Source of the DNA: Candidatus Terraquivivens yellowstonensis
GTDB taxonomy: Archaea > Thermoproteota > Nitrososphaeria_A > Caldarchaeales > Wolframiiraptoraceae
Assembly (NCBI GenBank): GCA_023539445.1
Contig: JAKCEW010000001.1
Span: 139,484 to 203,483, forward strand
Direction of reading: 5' to 3'
DNA: 64,000 nucleotides
The number at the start of each line of letters is the position of its first letter. Within the stretch, counting starts at the first letter, position 1. The notes below the pieces were generated by a model. That model did no database searches and was not told where the DNA came from. It saw only the letters and a program-made list of their open reading frames with translations. Of the stretch, positions 46,586 through 54,967 are shown piece by piece. A program made the translations under genes and the position numbers.

Positions 46586-47158
46586 TTATTCACCCTCAAC
46601 TACCAAGAGATTGCTGTAGATGGGACCTTTCGACGTCAAGACACTTCTTTTAAGGAAGAGTCTATCTATAGATTGTACCCCGAAATCTAGATATGCTAAG
46701 TCTTTGATGAACGATAGAAGCCTTGCCTTGTCCTTTACAGATCTGACCCTACCTATCGTAAGATGCGGCGTAAATTCTCTCTCCTCGGGTCTGAAACCTA
46801 TTGGTTCCAATAACTTCACGAGTTGTGAGTGTATTGACCTTAGTGTATCGGCGGGGTCTTCCACGCCTACCCATATTACGTTAATTCTTCCGCCTCCTGG
46901 AAAGTATCCCAAGCCCTTCAACTTTATGCTAGACCTACTAAATTTTACTTTCTTTACTGCCTCCATAACCTGTCGAAGCTTTTGTTCCGTTATCTCTCCT
47001 AAGAACCAAAGCGTTAAATGAAGGTTGTGTGGTTCAACGAACTTAATGTCAGCGCCAACCGTCTCCATTTTAGATTGGACATCCAGTATCTTTTCAACGA
47101 TTGTAGTATCGTTTACCTCGACGGCTATGAAGCATCTAATCAAGTCCTGCGGATTCAT
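46586..47158 (-). CDS. thpR: RNA 2',3'-cyclic phosphodiesterase (2'-5' RNA ligase family)
   Basis: A 190-residue two-His phosphoesterase with HLTLWFLGE and HLTIGRV as the paired HxTx motifs. These enzymes act on 2',3'-cyclic phosphate RNA ends, and in archaea are often beside the CCA enzyme, as here. It starts at ATG 47158 and is followed directly by cca. Confidence 0.95.
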   Translation of the reverse strand: MNPQDLIRCFIAVEVNDTTIVEKILDVQSKMETVGADIKFVEPHNLHLTLWFLGEITEQKLRQVMEAVKKVKFSRSSIKLKGLGYFPGGGRINVIWVGVEDPADTLRSIHSQLVKLLEPIGFRPEEREFTPHLTIGRVRSVKDKARLLSFIKDLAYLDFGVQSIDRLFLKRSVLTSKGPIYSNLLVVEGE

Positions 47159-47168
47159 TATGCATACC

Positions 47169-47846
47169 TCACGACATACTCTGACGTAACTCTACTAATT
47201 TATCCGCTAGTAATATAGCGTTCTCCTTAAGCTTATTTTCCGTGTTATTAACCCAAATAGCCTTTATGGATCCCCTTTCTATCAATAACCTGTAGAGCTC
47301 CCTTACTTCTTCCTGTAAGCGTGAATCAAGCTCATAGGATAAGTCGGCTGAATGCGCCTTGCTAGATTTTGATATGGCACGTCTTAACCTCACCTCTTCC
47401 TCCACATCAACAATTATGTATATATCTGGTCTAACAAATATGTCCTGACCTAAATTCTCAAACAATTTGAGAAGTTTTTCAACATCTTCAAAATTTGCTG
47501 CCTTTCCATGCTTGGTTTTTAGGATCGCAATTCCATAAACTATCGAGCATAGGTAATATCTATCTATAAACTCGAAATGTGGCCTAAAATTATCTATCTG
47601 CATTCTTATGAGCTTAGAATCGTCAGCTGTGTTGGCGGCAAAGAGAAGCATCCTAGTAAACCCATCAACCCCTTGCGTGTTTCCATACTCTAAAGCAAAC
47701 CTGCCCGTCTGAGTATCTCCTGGTGTCTTATAAGTCTCGACACGGTAACCTTTTTTTGATAACAAATCCTTCACGGCACACATCAAGCTCGTCTTTCCAG
47801 AGCCGTCAGTCCCTTCCCAAACCACGATTAAGGTTTCTTTAGACAA
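47169..47846 (-). CDS. tmk: Thymidylate kinase (divergent)
   Basis: A 225-residue P-loop kinase with WEGTDGSGKTSLM as Walker A, FIDRYYLCSIVYG as the DR(Y/H) nucleoside region and RLRRAISKSSK in the lid. It makes dTDP from dTMP, and so would serve the product of a ThyX-type enzyme. It is longer than usual (about 200-215) and its LID differs, so a related nucleoside monophosphate kinase is not excluded. It heads the minus-strand tRNA-end operon. Confidence 0.85.
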   Translation of the reverse strand: MSKETLIVVWEGTDGSGKTSLMCAVKDLLSKKGYRVETYKTPGDTQTGRFALEYGNTQGVDGFTRMLLFAANTADDSKLIRMQIDNFRPHFEFIDRYYLCSIVYGIAILKTKHGKAANFEDVEKLLKLFENLGQDIFVRPDIYIIVDVEEEVRLRRAISKSSKAHSADLSYELDSRLQEEVRELYRLLIERGSIKAIWVNNTENKLKENAILLADKLVELRQSMS

Positions 47847-47981
47847 ACGCCATTCACCATTTAAACGAGGCCTTTCTCCGAATCCTCATACACTCTATAT
47901 AAGCTTACTTAGCAAAAGAGGTTTAGCAACTCAGAAACATTTATCGAGAACCACCTTTTAAGACATCACGGGTGACGGACA

Positions 47982-48173
47982 ATGTCCGAGCAACGTATAT
48001 TATATGAGTGTGTCTGGTGTAGGAGGGTATTCGAGAAGGACAAGTTATCGAAGGTCTCTGAGACGAGATGCCCATACTGCGGCTTTAATGTCATCAAAAA
48101 ATCGAAGGCTGGAAGGACGAAGCTTATAGAAACATCAAAGATAGATACAGAGAGCAAAGGTCTCATCAGCTAG
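47982..48173 (+). CDS. rpoP: DNA-directed RNA polymerase subunit P (Rpo12)
   Basis: A 63-residue zinc ribbon: ILYECVWCRRVF then RCPYCGFNVIKKSKAG, the CxxC...CxxC pattern of Rpb12/RpoP followed by a basic segment that contacts the polymerase assembly platform. A somewhat longer C-terminus than usual (TKLIETSKIDTESKG). GGGTGA lies a few bases before the ATG and a TATA-like CTTTTAAG at 47954-47961. Its last four bases overlap the convergent gene's stop. Confidence 0.9.
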   Translation: MSEQRILYECVWCRRVFEKDKLSKVSETRCPYCGFNVIKKSKAGRTKLIETSKIDTESKGLIS

Positions 48174-48853
48174 CTAATGAGGGGATAAACTTCTTCGAAT
48201 ATGCATTGTACGAAATCCTCCTCCGGCATCTTGGTAAATGATGTAACAACGCAGTTTCGTGTCAATCCCATTACTGCGCTGTTCCTTCTGCTTGTAAAAA
48301 CTATGTACCATATCTTCCCGTGTGCTAGGTATTCTTCATATAAGGGCGAATTCTTGAGTGCATCACCATAAAGCGCAAGCTTGTTCACGGAAGGTATGTC
48401 AATGTTGTCAAAGTATATGACTTTTGTTCCCTCTGGATTTCTTTCGTGAAACTCTTGAAGTGTTTCAGGCTTAATGTTCGCCTCAACTATTGCCTTATAA
48501 GATAAGAATAGTAGTTGGCTAAGCATGGATGCTATTGCATTAGCAAAATGCTTCTCTTGAACTACCGTAAGTAGCAATTTATCCTTAAGCTTGCTGAATA
48601 TTATTCTAGCATCTACAGTCTTAAGTACGGGTCTAAGTTTACCACGCTGGTTGACATAGATTAGCTTATCCCTGCTTATTATGCCTGATAAATGTTCACC
48701 CTCGATTTTGAGGTCTCTCACTTCCACTAACAACTCGAATTCTTCTTCACCCTCCTTCTGAATTTCAACGGACCTATAATCCCTTAATTTATCCGCTAAT
48801 TCCTCTAACGATGTGTCGACTTTAATCCTGAATATCTTGGCAGCTAGCGGCAT
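48170..48853 (-). CDS. Conserved-looking hypothetical protein
   Basis: A 227-residue soluble protein. N-terminal part (about 1-110) is beta-rich (VDTSLEELADKLRDYR, FELLVEVRDLKIEG); the C-terminal part is alpha/beta and carries NIDIPSVNKLALYGD, then WYIVFTSRRNSAVMGLTRNC. No membrane segment or known catalytic motif is seen. A 16-bp perfect palindrome lies 55-71 bases before its ATG. I do not recognise the family. Confidence 0.65.
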   Translation of the reverse strand: MPLAAKIFRIKVDTSLEELADKLRDYRSVEIQKEGEEEFELLVEVRDLKIEGEHLSGIISRDKLIYVNQRGKLRPVLKTVDARIIFSKLKDKLLLTVVQEKHFANAIASMLSQLLFLSYKAIVEANIKPETLQEFHERNPEGTKVIYFDNIDIPSVNKLALYGDALKNSPLYEEYLAHGKIWYIVFTSRRNSAVMGLTRNCVVTSFTKMPEEDFVQCIFEEVYPLIS

Positions 48854-48908
48854 CCCAAACAGCCGAGAACTTTAAGAATCCATAGCCTATTTTACCTTTT
48901 AATTGTTG

Positions 48909-48924
48909 ATAAACACGTGTTTAT
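48909..48924. promoter_or_regulatory. Perfect 16-bp palindrome, possible operator
   Basis: ATAAACACGTGTTTAT is its own reverse complement, and the symmetry extends imperfectly outward (GTTG on the left, ATTAAC on the right). It lies just upstream of an AATTAAAAGG BoxA-like element of the minus-strand gene at 48170, the position of an archaeal activator or repressor site. Confidence 0.4.
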
Positions 48925-49007
48925 ATTAACAACTTACCCAACAAGACTATCTGCGTCCTTGGCTTTTTGTGTAAGTAAAAGAGACCTCCAGAAATTAATA
49001 GGTAAGC

Positions 49008-49274
49008 CTAAGGGGTGGTATACTCTACCAGTTTAGCCTCCTTAAGCTTACCGATTAATTCTGAGAGTGCCTCCTTTACTTCCCCTGTATCCCTGTTCAC
49101 TGCCTCTGCAATCTCTTTGGTAAGCTCATCGAATGTCTTACCATCGCATACGTTCCAAATGTATACGACAATTTCGCTCGCGATATAGGCTTCATTGTCT
49201 TCGTTAACTAGTAGCAGTTTTCCCTCTTCATCCCTTAATGCTGTACCCTTACGGGTTATCCTGATACTTTCCAT
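49008..49274 (-). CDS. PqqD-family small protein
   Basis: An 88-residue winged-helix-like protein: an N-terminal beta part (GTALRDEEGKLLLVNEDNEAYIASE) followed by VVYIWNVCDGKTFDELTKEIAE and a helical end. This matches PqqD/RiPP-recognition-like proteins, which normally hold a leader peptide for a radical SAM enzyme. No precursor peptide or maturase is seen beside it, so it may serve another binding role. Confidence 0.75.
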   Translation of the reverse strand: MESIRITRKGTALRDEEGKLLLVNEDNEAYIASEIVVYIWNVCDGKTFDELTKEIAEAVNRDTGEVKEALSELIGKLKEAKLVEYTTP

Positions 49275-49551
49275 GAACTTTCTATAAAGTCATACTATTT
49301 AAAGCATTCCTTCGGACTAATTCTGCAGAACATACCATGCGTATGACTCCTTCAAACGATTTTTCCTAAAAATAATAGGCATACAACCGTGATGATTTTT
49401 CAATTCCGTGAAATTTATGTTGAAAATTCTGAAGGCAGCTTGTCGTACTGCCTAATCAGTATAACTTTCGCCGATTCTGTAGCCTAAAAGATACCCAGCG
49501 TTACCGTAGGAAGGAAAAGCGCATTCAAAGCCAATACGTTCTTTTTGACCT
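49275..49551. other. AT-rich intergenic stretch
   Basis: I find no credible gene here. It holds upstream DNA for the PqqD gene and a C-box-like GTGATGA at about 49390, which does not develop into a full C/D RNA. Confidence 0.4.
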
Positions 49552-49560
49552 GTATTTAAG
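49552..49560 (+). promoter_or_regulatory. TATA-like box before a possible RNA gene
   Basis: GTATTTAAG would place transcription start near 49580, before a more GC-rich and structured stretch. Confidence 0.35.
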
Positions 49561-49579
49561 AAATGTTTCGGTAACATGG

Positions 49580-49680
49580 CTAAGTCGTACAAGTAAGTTG
49601 ACGACCGCCGCATGCCCCATGTTAGGGTAACGCGAAGGCATGGTATTTATGTGTCTAATTGACGAAAAATTGATTTTTTA
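49580..49680 (+). ncRNA. Candidate structured small RNA
   Basis: About 100 bases that stand out from the AT-rich surroundings. CATGCC (49611-49616) pairs with GGCATG (49637-49642) and encloses GTTA-GGG-TAAC (49621-49631). An alternative pairing joins TAACATGG (49572-49579) with CCATGTTA (49617-49624), so the region could switch between two folds. A TATA-like box precedes it and T-runs (about 49673-49686) follow. I cannot assign it to a family, and it may instead be the leader of the next gene. Confidence 0.3.
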
Positions 49681-49770
49681 ATTTTTAAAAAACCGGCAAA
49701 ATGATGTGCATTTTGTATAAATGCTTAATAATAAGTCATTTTATTGACACAATAACAAAGGTGTAACCTG

Positions 49771-50760
49771 ATGGAGAAGCTAACATTCGCCGAATTGGAA
49801 AAACTGGAGAGGTCCTACCTTCTTGTTAGGACTCCAAAAATGAAGACCGTGCTGAAGGTACAAGCTGAAATATTTAAGGGGATAAGGGATTATTTAGATT
49901 CGGAAGGCTTTACGGAACTCTTGCCACCGATAATAGGTCCAGTTACGGATCCTGGTATAAGGGGGGCTAAGCAGGTTACAATAGATTTCTACGGCAAAGA
50001 GTACAAAGTGATGAGTAGCGCAATACTTTACAAACAGATGATGGCAACGGCTCTAGGAAAGATATACTTCTTTTCGCCCAACGTTAGGCTCGAACCGCTT
50101 GAGACGGCTTACACTGGTAGGCACCTCGTGGAGTTCGTTCAAGTAGACGTCGAAGAGGCATATGTTGATTATCATGGTGCGATGAGGACGGCCGAGAGAC
50201 TGTTAGCACACACACTTGGCTACGTTAAAGATGCCTGCCTTAGACAACTTGAGGAATTAGGTAGGGACTTAAAGGTATACAAACCGCCATATCCTAGGCT
50301 GACCTATTCCGAAGCTTTGGAAATACTCGCTAAGAACGGACATCGTATTAAATACGGTATTGAGATACCTTGGGAAGCGGAAGAACTGTTATCGAAGCTG
50401 ATGCCCGAGCCCTTCTTCATAATGGAATACCCGAAAGGTTCAAGAGGTTTCTACGATATGGAAGATCCTGCGAGACCTGGGATACTTAGAGATTTTGACC
50501 TACTCTATCCCGAAGGTTACGGCGAAGCAGTATCCGGAGCTGAGCGCGAATACACTTACGAGAAAGTAGTTGAAAGGATGCGTGAGAATGGTGAGGATCC
50601 AGCTAAGTATGGTTGGTATCTTGAAATGCTTCGAGAAGGCATAGTACCTACGTCTGGATTTGGAATAGGGGTAGAAAGGCTCACTAGGTTTATATGCGGT
50701 TTAAGAACCGTTTGGGAAGCAAGGCCTTACCCGAAGGTGGCAGGAATATATTCGCCATAG
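49771..50760 (+). CDS. Archaeal asparagine synthetase A (AsnRS-related)
   Basis: A 329-residue class II core related to asparaginyl/aspartyl-tRNA synthetases but without the N-terminal OB-fold anticodon-binding domain. Motif 1 lies near FTELLPPIIGP, motif 2 near FFSPNVRLEPLE and motif 3 is SGFGIGVERLTRFICG. The same shape in Pyrococcus (AS-AR) makes asparagine from aspartate, ATP and ammonia. AAGGTG lies a short distance before the ATG. nadE follows after a 44-base gap. Confidence 0.88.
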   Translation: MEKLTFAELEKLERSYLLVRTPKMKTVLKVQAEIFKGIRDYLDSEGFTELLPPIIGPVTDPGIRGAKQVTIDFYGKEYKVMSSAILYKQMMATALGKIYFFSPNVRLEPLETAYTGRHLVEFVQVDVEEAYVDYHGAMRTAERLLAHTLGYVKDACLRQLEELGRDLKVYKPPYPRLTYSEALEILAKNGHRIKYGIEIPWEAEELLSKLMPEPFFIMEYPKGSRGFYDMEDPARPGILRDFDLLYPEGYGEAVSGAEREYTYEKVVERMRENGEDPAKYGWYLEMLREGIVPTSGFGIGVERLTRFICGLRTVWEARPYPKVAGIYSP

Positions 50761-50771
50761 TTCAAAAATAA

Positions 50772-50780
50772 TTTAATATA
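50772..50780 (+). promoter_or_regulatory. TATA-like box of nadE
   Basis: TTTAATATA is 25-33 bases before the ATG at 50805, the usual spacing for a leaderless archaeal message. Confidence 0.45.
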
Positions 50781-50804
50781 CAACACATAATATAGTTGAC
50801 GAAC

Positions 50805-51620
50805 ATGGTATCTGCCGCCGAGGTCTTAAAGATTAATGCGAGCGAGACCAAAGCATTAATCCTTGAATTCTTAAGGAATTTACTCGAAGAGTCTGGTGCA
50901 GATGGTTATGTCTTGGGTCTGAGCGGTGGTGTCGATTCTTCAGTTGTGGCTAAACTTTGCGTTGAAGCGGTTGGACGGAAAAAAGTACTAGGTCTTTTTA
51001 TGCCCTCCGATACGACACCCCAAGAGGATGCACTGGATGCGGAGCGTTTTGCATCTATGCTGGATATAGAATATGAAGTTATAGACATCACATCGATTTC
51101 GGATTATTTGGCCAATATATGCAAGCACGGGCCTCAGGCATCGGTCTTGGCTAAAGGCAACATAAAGCCTAGGGTCAGAATGACCCTGCTGTATTATCAC
51201 GCGAACATATTGAATAGGCTGGTAGCTGGTACGGGAAATAGAAGCGAACTCTTAATTGGGTATTACACAAAATACGGAGATGGTGGCGTTGATTGCCTAC
51301 CGATTGGCAATCTGTACAAAACACAAGTGAGACAACTAGCAGAACATTTAGGAATACCGTCGAACATAATTTGGAAGACACCAACAGCCGGACTTTGGAA
51401 AGGTCAGACGGATGAAGGTGAGATAGGCTTAAAGTATGAACAGCTTGATTTGCTTCTATATTACTTGTGCGATTTGGGCATGGATATCGAAGCGGCATCG
51501 AAATTAGTTAATATACAAACGGAACTGGCGAAGAACGTTCTTATGCGTATAAAAAGGAGTGAACATAAAAGACGGCCTATACCAATGCCACCTATTCCCG
51601 CTCCGCTCATGCAGAGATAA
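50805..51620 (+). CDS. nadE: NH3-dependent NAD+ synthetase
   Basis: A 271-residue enzyme that amidates nicotinic acid adenine dinucleotide to NAD+. The PP-loop is GLSGGVDSSVVAKL; GTGNRSELLIGYYTKYGDGG and PIGNLYKTQVRQLA are typical, and TPTAGLWKGQTDEGEIG closes the site. No glutaminase domain is present, so free ammonia is the nitrogen source. The start was placed at ATG 50805 on promoter spacing; an in-frame TTG lies at 50796. Its end overlaps the convergent EVE gene by 14 bases. Confidence 0.95.
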   Translation: MVSAAEVLKINASETKALILEFLRNLLEESGADGYVLGLSGGVDSSVVAKLCVEAVGRKKVLGLFMPSDTTPQEDALDAERFASMLDIEYEVIDITSISDYLANICKHGPQASVLAKGNIKPRVRMTLLYYHANILNRLVAGTGNRSELLIGYYTKYGDGGVDCLPIGNLYKTQVRQLAEHLGIPSNIIWKTPTAGLWKGQTDEGEIGLKYEQLDLLLYYLCDLGMDIEAASKLVNIQTELAKNVLMRIKRSEHKRRPIPMPPIPAPLMQR

Positions 51621-52056
51621 TGTACTCGAAATCTTCTTGAGTTATGGCCTTTATGCTCCCCCTAAAGCACCTGATATAGTTAGGTTTGCCTTTAAGGAAG
51701 CTTAACGTTGAAGCAAATTCTTCTATTGGTTTTAATTTTGGCCAGAACTCGGCAACCTTGAAGTCCACGGCAAGCTCAAAGAATATTGAAGGTTTGCCAA
51801 AAGCATAGAACATTTGGTCTGGTGTAAGCGGGTGAGGCTCTGTGGCCAGTTCTCCCCAACCACAGAAACCCCTCCCCTCAATACTTGTGGCATAGAAGAC
51901 AGCCTTATCCCCTGGTTTAAGTTTCTTGATCCCACGTGTATTTTTGTTAAGCATCCAAAACTTGTTCTCAACCCTGTTTTTGATGATTGTTATTGCTGAA
52001 ACAACGTTCCTGTCATACTTATGATCCTTGGCTATAAATATCCAGTAATTTACCAC
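51607..52056 (-). CDS. EVE-domain protein
   Basis: A 149-residue single EVE domain (PUA/YTH-like fold): YWIFIAKDH at the front, LNKNTRGIKKLKPGDKAVFYAT, FCGWGELATEPHPL, and SFLKGKPNYIRCFRGSIKAI. EVE domains bind modified bases in DNA or RNA. No restriction or modification gene is adjacent, so its target is unclear. It is not a fusion. Confidence 0.87.
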   Translation of the reverse strand: MVNYWIFIAKDHKYDRNVVSAITIIKNRVENKFWMLNKNTRGIKKLKPGDKAVFYATSIEGRGFCGWGELATEPHPLTPDQMFYAFGKPSIFFELAVDFKVAEFWPKLKPIEEFASTLSFLKGKPNYIRCFRGSIKAITQEDFEYIISA

Positions 52057-52099
52057 AAAGTTTTACACATGCAGAAAAAAATATTTAAAATTTTTGCGG

Positions 52100-53920
52100 T
52101 CATAAAACTGTAACGGATTTTGCAAGGTTCCTGGGTTTGTCTGGATCTAAGCCCCTCTCAACTGCTAAGTAATATGCCAAGAGCTGGAACGGCAACACAT
52201 AGATAATCGGGCTTAACAATTCATGAACGTCCGGCAAGCCAATATAATCATCCGAGATTTCCATCAACTCTTTATCATCCTTGCTACCTATGGTTATTAT
52301 CTTTGCACCTCTGGCTTTCATCTCTTCGATATTCCCAATGATGGCCCTCCTAGTCTCATCCTTTGGACATACGAAGAACACCGGTACGCCCTTTTCTACA
52401 ACGCTTATAGGTCCGTGCTTACTCTCGCCCGCAGGATATGCTATGCATGGTATGTAAGAAAGTTCCATGACCTTCAGTCTACCCTCAAACGCCGTTGCGG
52501 TACTTATCCCTCTACCAAGGAATATGAAAAACTTCTCTTTGGCATACTTCTTTGCCAACTCCTGCATATGTTCTTTCGTTTCTTCAAGAACATAATAGAC
52601 CGTATCAGGTACCTCATACAATCTCTCTTTAAACTCATCCATCTCATATTGTGCTATCTTGCCCCTTTTCTTTGCTAGCCTTAGGGCAAGTTGAGCAAGT
52701 ACGATAAGTTGAGACGTGAAAGTCTTTGTCGCCGCAACACCGATTTCCGGCCCAGCGTTTTGTAGCAAGTAAGCCCTAGAGATTCTCGTCAAAGTTGATC
52801 CAACGACGTTTGTTATCCCAAGTATCGTCGCTGCCCTTAGTCTGGCAAACTCGAGCGCATTCAAAACATCAGCAGTTTCGCCGGACTGGCTTACAGCTAA
52901 TATAACAGTCCCTATATCTATGGAATGACCATAATTTTCTATAAACTCTGATGCTATCACCGGGTATGTTGTAAGTCTAGCCAGTTTTGAGAACATATAA
53001 GAGGCGGCAAGGCATGCATGGTATGACGTCCCAGCCGCTATCATGAAAACTTTCTCGCCTCTATCTAAAAACTCCGTCAGAAGGTCCACGTAGGTGTCTT
53101 GCAATCTAAGGGCACTCCTTATGGTTAGAGGTTGTTCAAATATTTCTTTTAAAGTATAATGCGGAAAGCCTTGTTTCTCAGCCATCTCCAAAGTCCAATT
53201 GAGCACAATTGGATTTCTAATGACCTTTGTACCATCTTTAACGCGGTAAATTTCATAAGATTTCGCGGTGACGACAGCAACCTCTCCATTTTGGAGGATG
53301 ACTGCCCTATTGGTCTCGTCTATAAAGGCAGCAGCATCTGAAGCAACGAACATACACCCCTCGCCTATCCCTATTAGGAGTGGCATGTCTTGCTTAGCAA
53401 CCAAAATCTTATCGGGCTCTCCAACATATATGGTGGCAAGAGCATAAGATCCGCTCAATCTTTTTATTGCGTTAACAAAGGCTGAGAAAAAATTCTCCCC
53501 CCTCTTTAAATTCTCTTCCAAAAGGTGAGCGACAATTTCTGTATCCGTCTTCGATACGAATTTATGATTGAGATCAAGTAGTTCTTTCTTGAGTTCCATA
53601 AAATTCTCTATTACCCCGTTGTGTACTACTGCCAGCTTATTATCACAATCTGTATGTGGATGGGCGTTAACCTTTGATGGGGCACCATGTGTTGCCCACC
53701 TTGTATGCGCTATGCCTATATTGCCGGGCATATCGTTGAAATTCAGTCTTTCGTTAACTTCATCTATTTTCCCTTGGTCTTTTTTTACATAAAGAATACC
53801 ATTAAATATCGTGGCCATACCGGCCGAGTCGTATCCCCTATACTCTAGGCGCTTAAGTGACTTGTAAAGTATGCCAGCAACAGCCCTGCCGTCTGTTACG
53901 CAACCTGTTATACCGCACAT
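52100..53920 (-). CDS. glmS: Glutamine-fructose-6-phosphate aminotransferase (isomerizing)
   Basis: A 606-residue enzyme making glucosamine-6-phosphate from fructose-6-phosphate and glutamine. Starting at ATG 53920 gives MCGITGCV, with the nucleophile Cys at position 2 after Met removal; three further codons upstream would bury it. The glutaminase domain (1-230) has HTRWATHGAP; two SIS domains follow (SQSGETADVL and GRGISTATAFEG), and the end is KPRNLAKSVTVL. It feeds UDP-GlcNAc to glycan synthesis, matching the glycan genes at 13-18 kb. Confidence 0.97.
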   Translation of the reverse strand: MCGITGCVTDGRAVAGILYKSLKRLEYRGYDSAGMATIFNGILYVKKDQGKIDEVNERLNFNDMPGNIGIAHTRWATHGAPSKVNAHPHTDCDNKLAVVHNGVIENFMELKKELLDLNHKFVSKTDTEIVAHLLEENLKRGENFFSAFVNAIKRLSGSYALATIYVGEPDKILVAKQDMPLLIGIGEGCMFVASDAAAFIDETNRAVILQNGEVAVVTAKSYEIYRVKDGTKVIRNPIVLNWTLEMAEKQGFPHYTLKEIFEQPLTIRSALRLQDTYVDLLTEFLDRGEKVFMIAAGTSYHACLAASYMFSKLARLTTYPVIASEFIENYGHSIDIGTVILAVSQSGETADVLNALEFARLRAATILGITNVVGSTLTRISRAYLLQNAGPEIGVAATKTFTSQLIVLAQLALRLAKKRGKIAQYEMDEFKERLYEVPDTVYYVLEETKEHMQELAKKYAKEKFFIFLGRGISTATAFEGRLKVMELSYIPCIAYPAGESKHGPISVVEKGVPVFFVCPKDETRRAIIGNIEEMKARGAKIITIGSKDDKELMEISDDYIGLPDVHELLSPIIYVLPFQLLAYYLAVERGLDPDKPRNLAKSVTVL

Positions 53921-54164
53921 GTTTTTCACATATCGGGCTTTCTAGGACTTGATAAGCTTAATTATATTCAACCTATTAGAATAAGGACGGCCAAAAATTC
54001 TAAAGACTTCGTACATATCATTCGATAAACTAGAAAACCGTTCTCTTAAGCACCAAACGGTAGATTCATAAGATTATTAGGGTATAACGCGTGAACTATG
54101 CGGAGGCAGGATTGATAAAAAGGTATTAGTCTTTGCTGAATTCCTTTCCTCTGGGTCGTAGGAC

Positions 54165-54953
54165 TTGGTAAGGTTTTCCTTAAGACGTATTCAAGAAAGG
54201 CTTGTCCCAAAATCCGAAAACCAAAGCCAAGGTAATATAGACACCCAAAATTATGAAATTCTGGTACAAAAGATTGAGGACTCTTTAACAAACCTGTCCG
54301 TCCAGGTTAATAAGCTACGGATGAGGTATCAGAATATGCTATCTAGAAGCAAAGAGTATTTTGAAAGATGTATAGATGCTTTAGTTGCTAGGGACAATGA
54401 AAGGGCCAAGATGTATGCTGTTGAAATAGTAGAAATAAAAAGGCTGGCTGACATAGTTGTGAGATGTTGCCTAGTCCTTGAGCAGATAAAGGTTAGGCTT
54501 GAAACAATATTAGAACTGGGCGAAGTGATGGGTCTGATAGTCCCATTAACCTCAATAATAGAGGCAGTTGAAAAGGAAGTATCGCTTGTCGTTCCCGAGG
54601 CATCGAATAGTCTCAGGGAACTCGCGGAGACCATAGAAGACTTCACTTCCTCATCTTCAGCATATGTTGATACAACACCGACCGGTGATGTTCAGATCAA
54701 TAAAGACGCAGAAAGCATCCTAGAAGAAGCAAGAAGAATAGCAGCAGAGCAGGTGAGGAAGAGCTTCCCAGAAGTGCCAGTTCTGACAGAAGAAGAACGC
54801 ATGGTTTACTCCTACATCATGAAGTGTGGTGATGAGTTAGACATAACAAAGTGTGCGTCAGAACTTGGACTTAATGTATCGCAAGTGAAGGTTGTTATAA
54901 GTAGCCTTCAAGAAAAAGGGTTAATAGAGGTGCAAAGTACCGAGATGACATGA
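54165..54953 (+). CDS. cdvB: ESCRT-III-like cell division protein CdvB
   Basis: A 262-residue ESCRT-III homologue: a helical Snf7-like core (about 15-170), a Ser-rich linker, a short proline-containing stretch FPEVPVL resembling the MIM2 element, and a C-terminal winged helix (about 210-256: YSYIMKCGDELDITKCASELGLN). In Sulfolobales the winged helix binds CdvA and MIM2 binds CdvC. The start is TTG 54165. cdvC lies 14 bases away, tail to tail. No cdvA is seen. Confidence 0.88.
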   Translation: MVRFSLRRIQERLVPKSENQSQGNIDTQNYEILVQKIEDSLTNLSVQVNKLRMRYQNMLSRSKEYFERCIDALVARDNERAKMYAVEIVEIKRLADIVVRCCLVLEQIKVRLETILELGEVMGLIVPLTSIIEAVEKEVSLVVPEASNSLRELAETIEDFTSSSSAYVDTTPTGDVQINKDAESILEEARRIAAEQVRKSFPEVPVLTEEERMVYSYIMKCGDELDITKCASELGLNVSQVKVVISSLQEKGLIEVQSTEMT

Positions 54954-54967
54954 AATATTTTAAGTTT

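Noticed and set aside
49388-49434. C/D box-like RNA starting with GTGATGA
   Set aside because: Box C and a GTGA at D' spacing are present, but the stretch between a C'-like element and CTGA is only five bases, so the second guide does not form.
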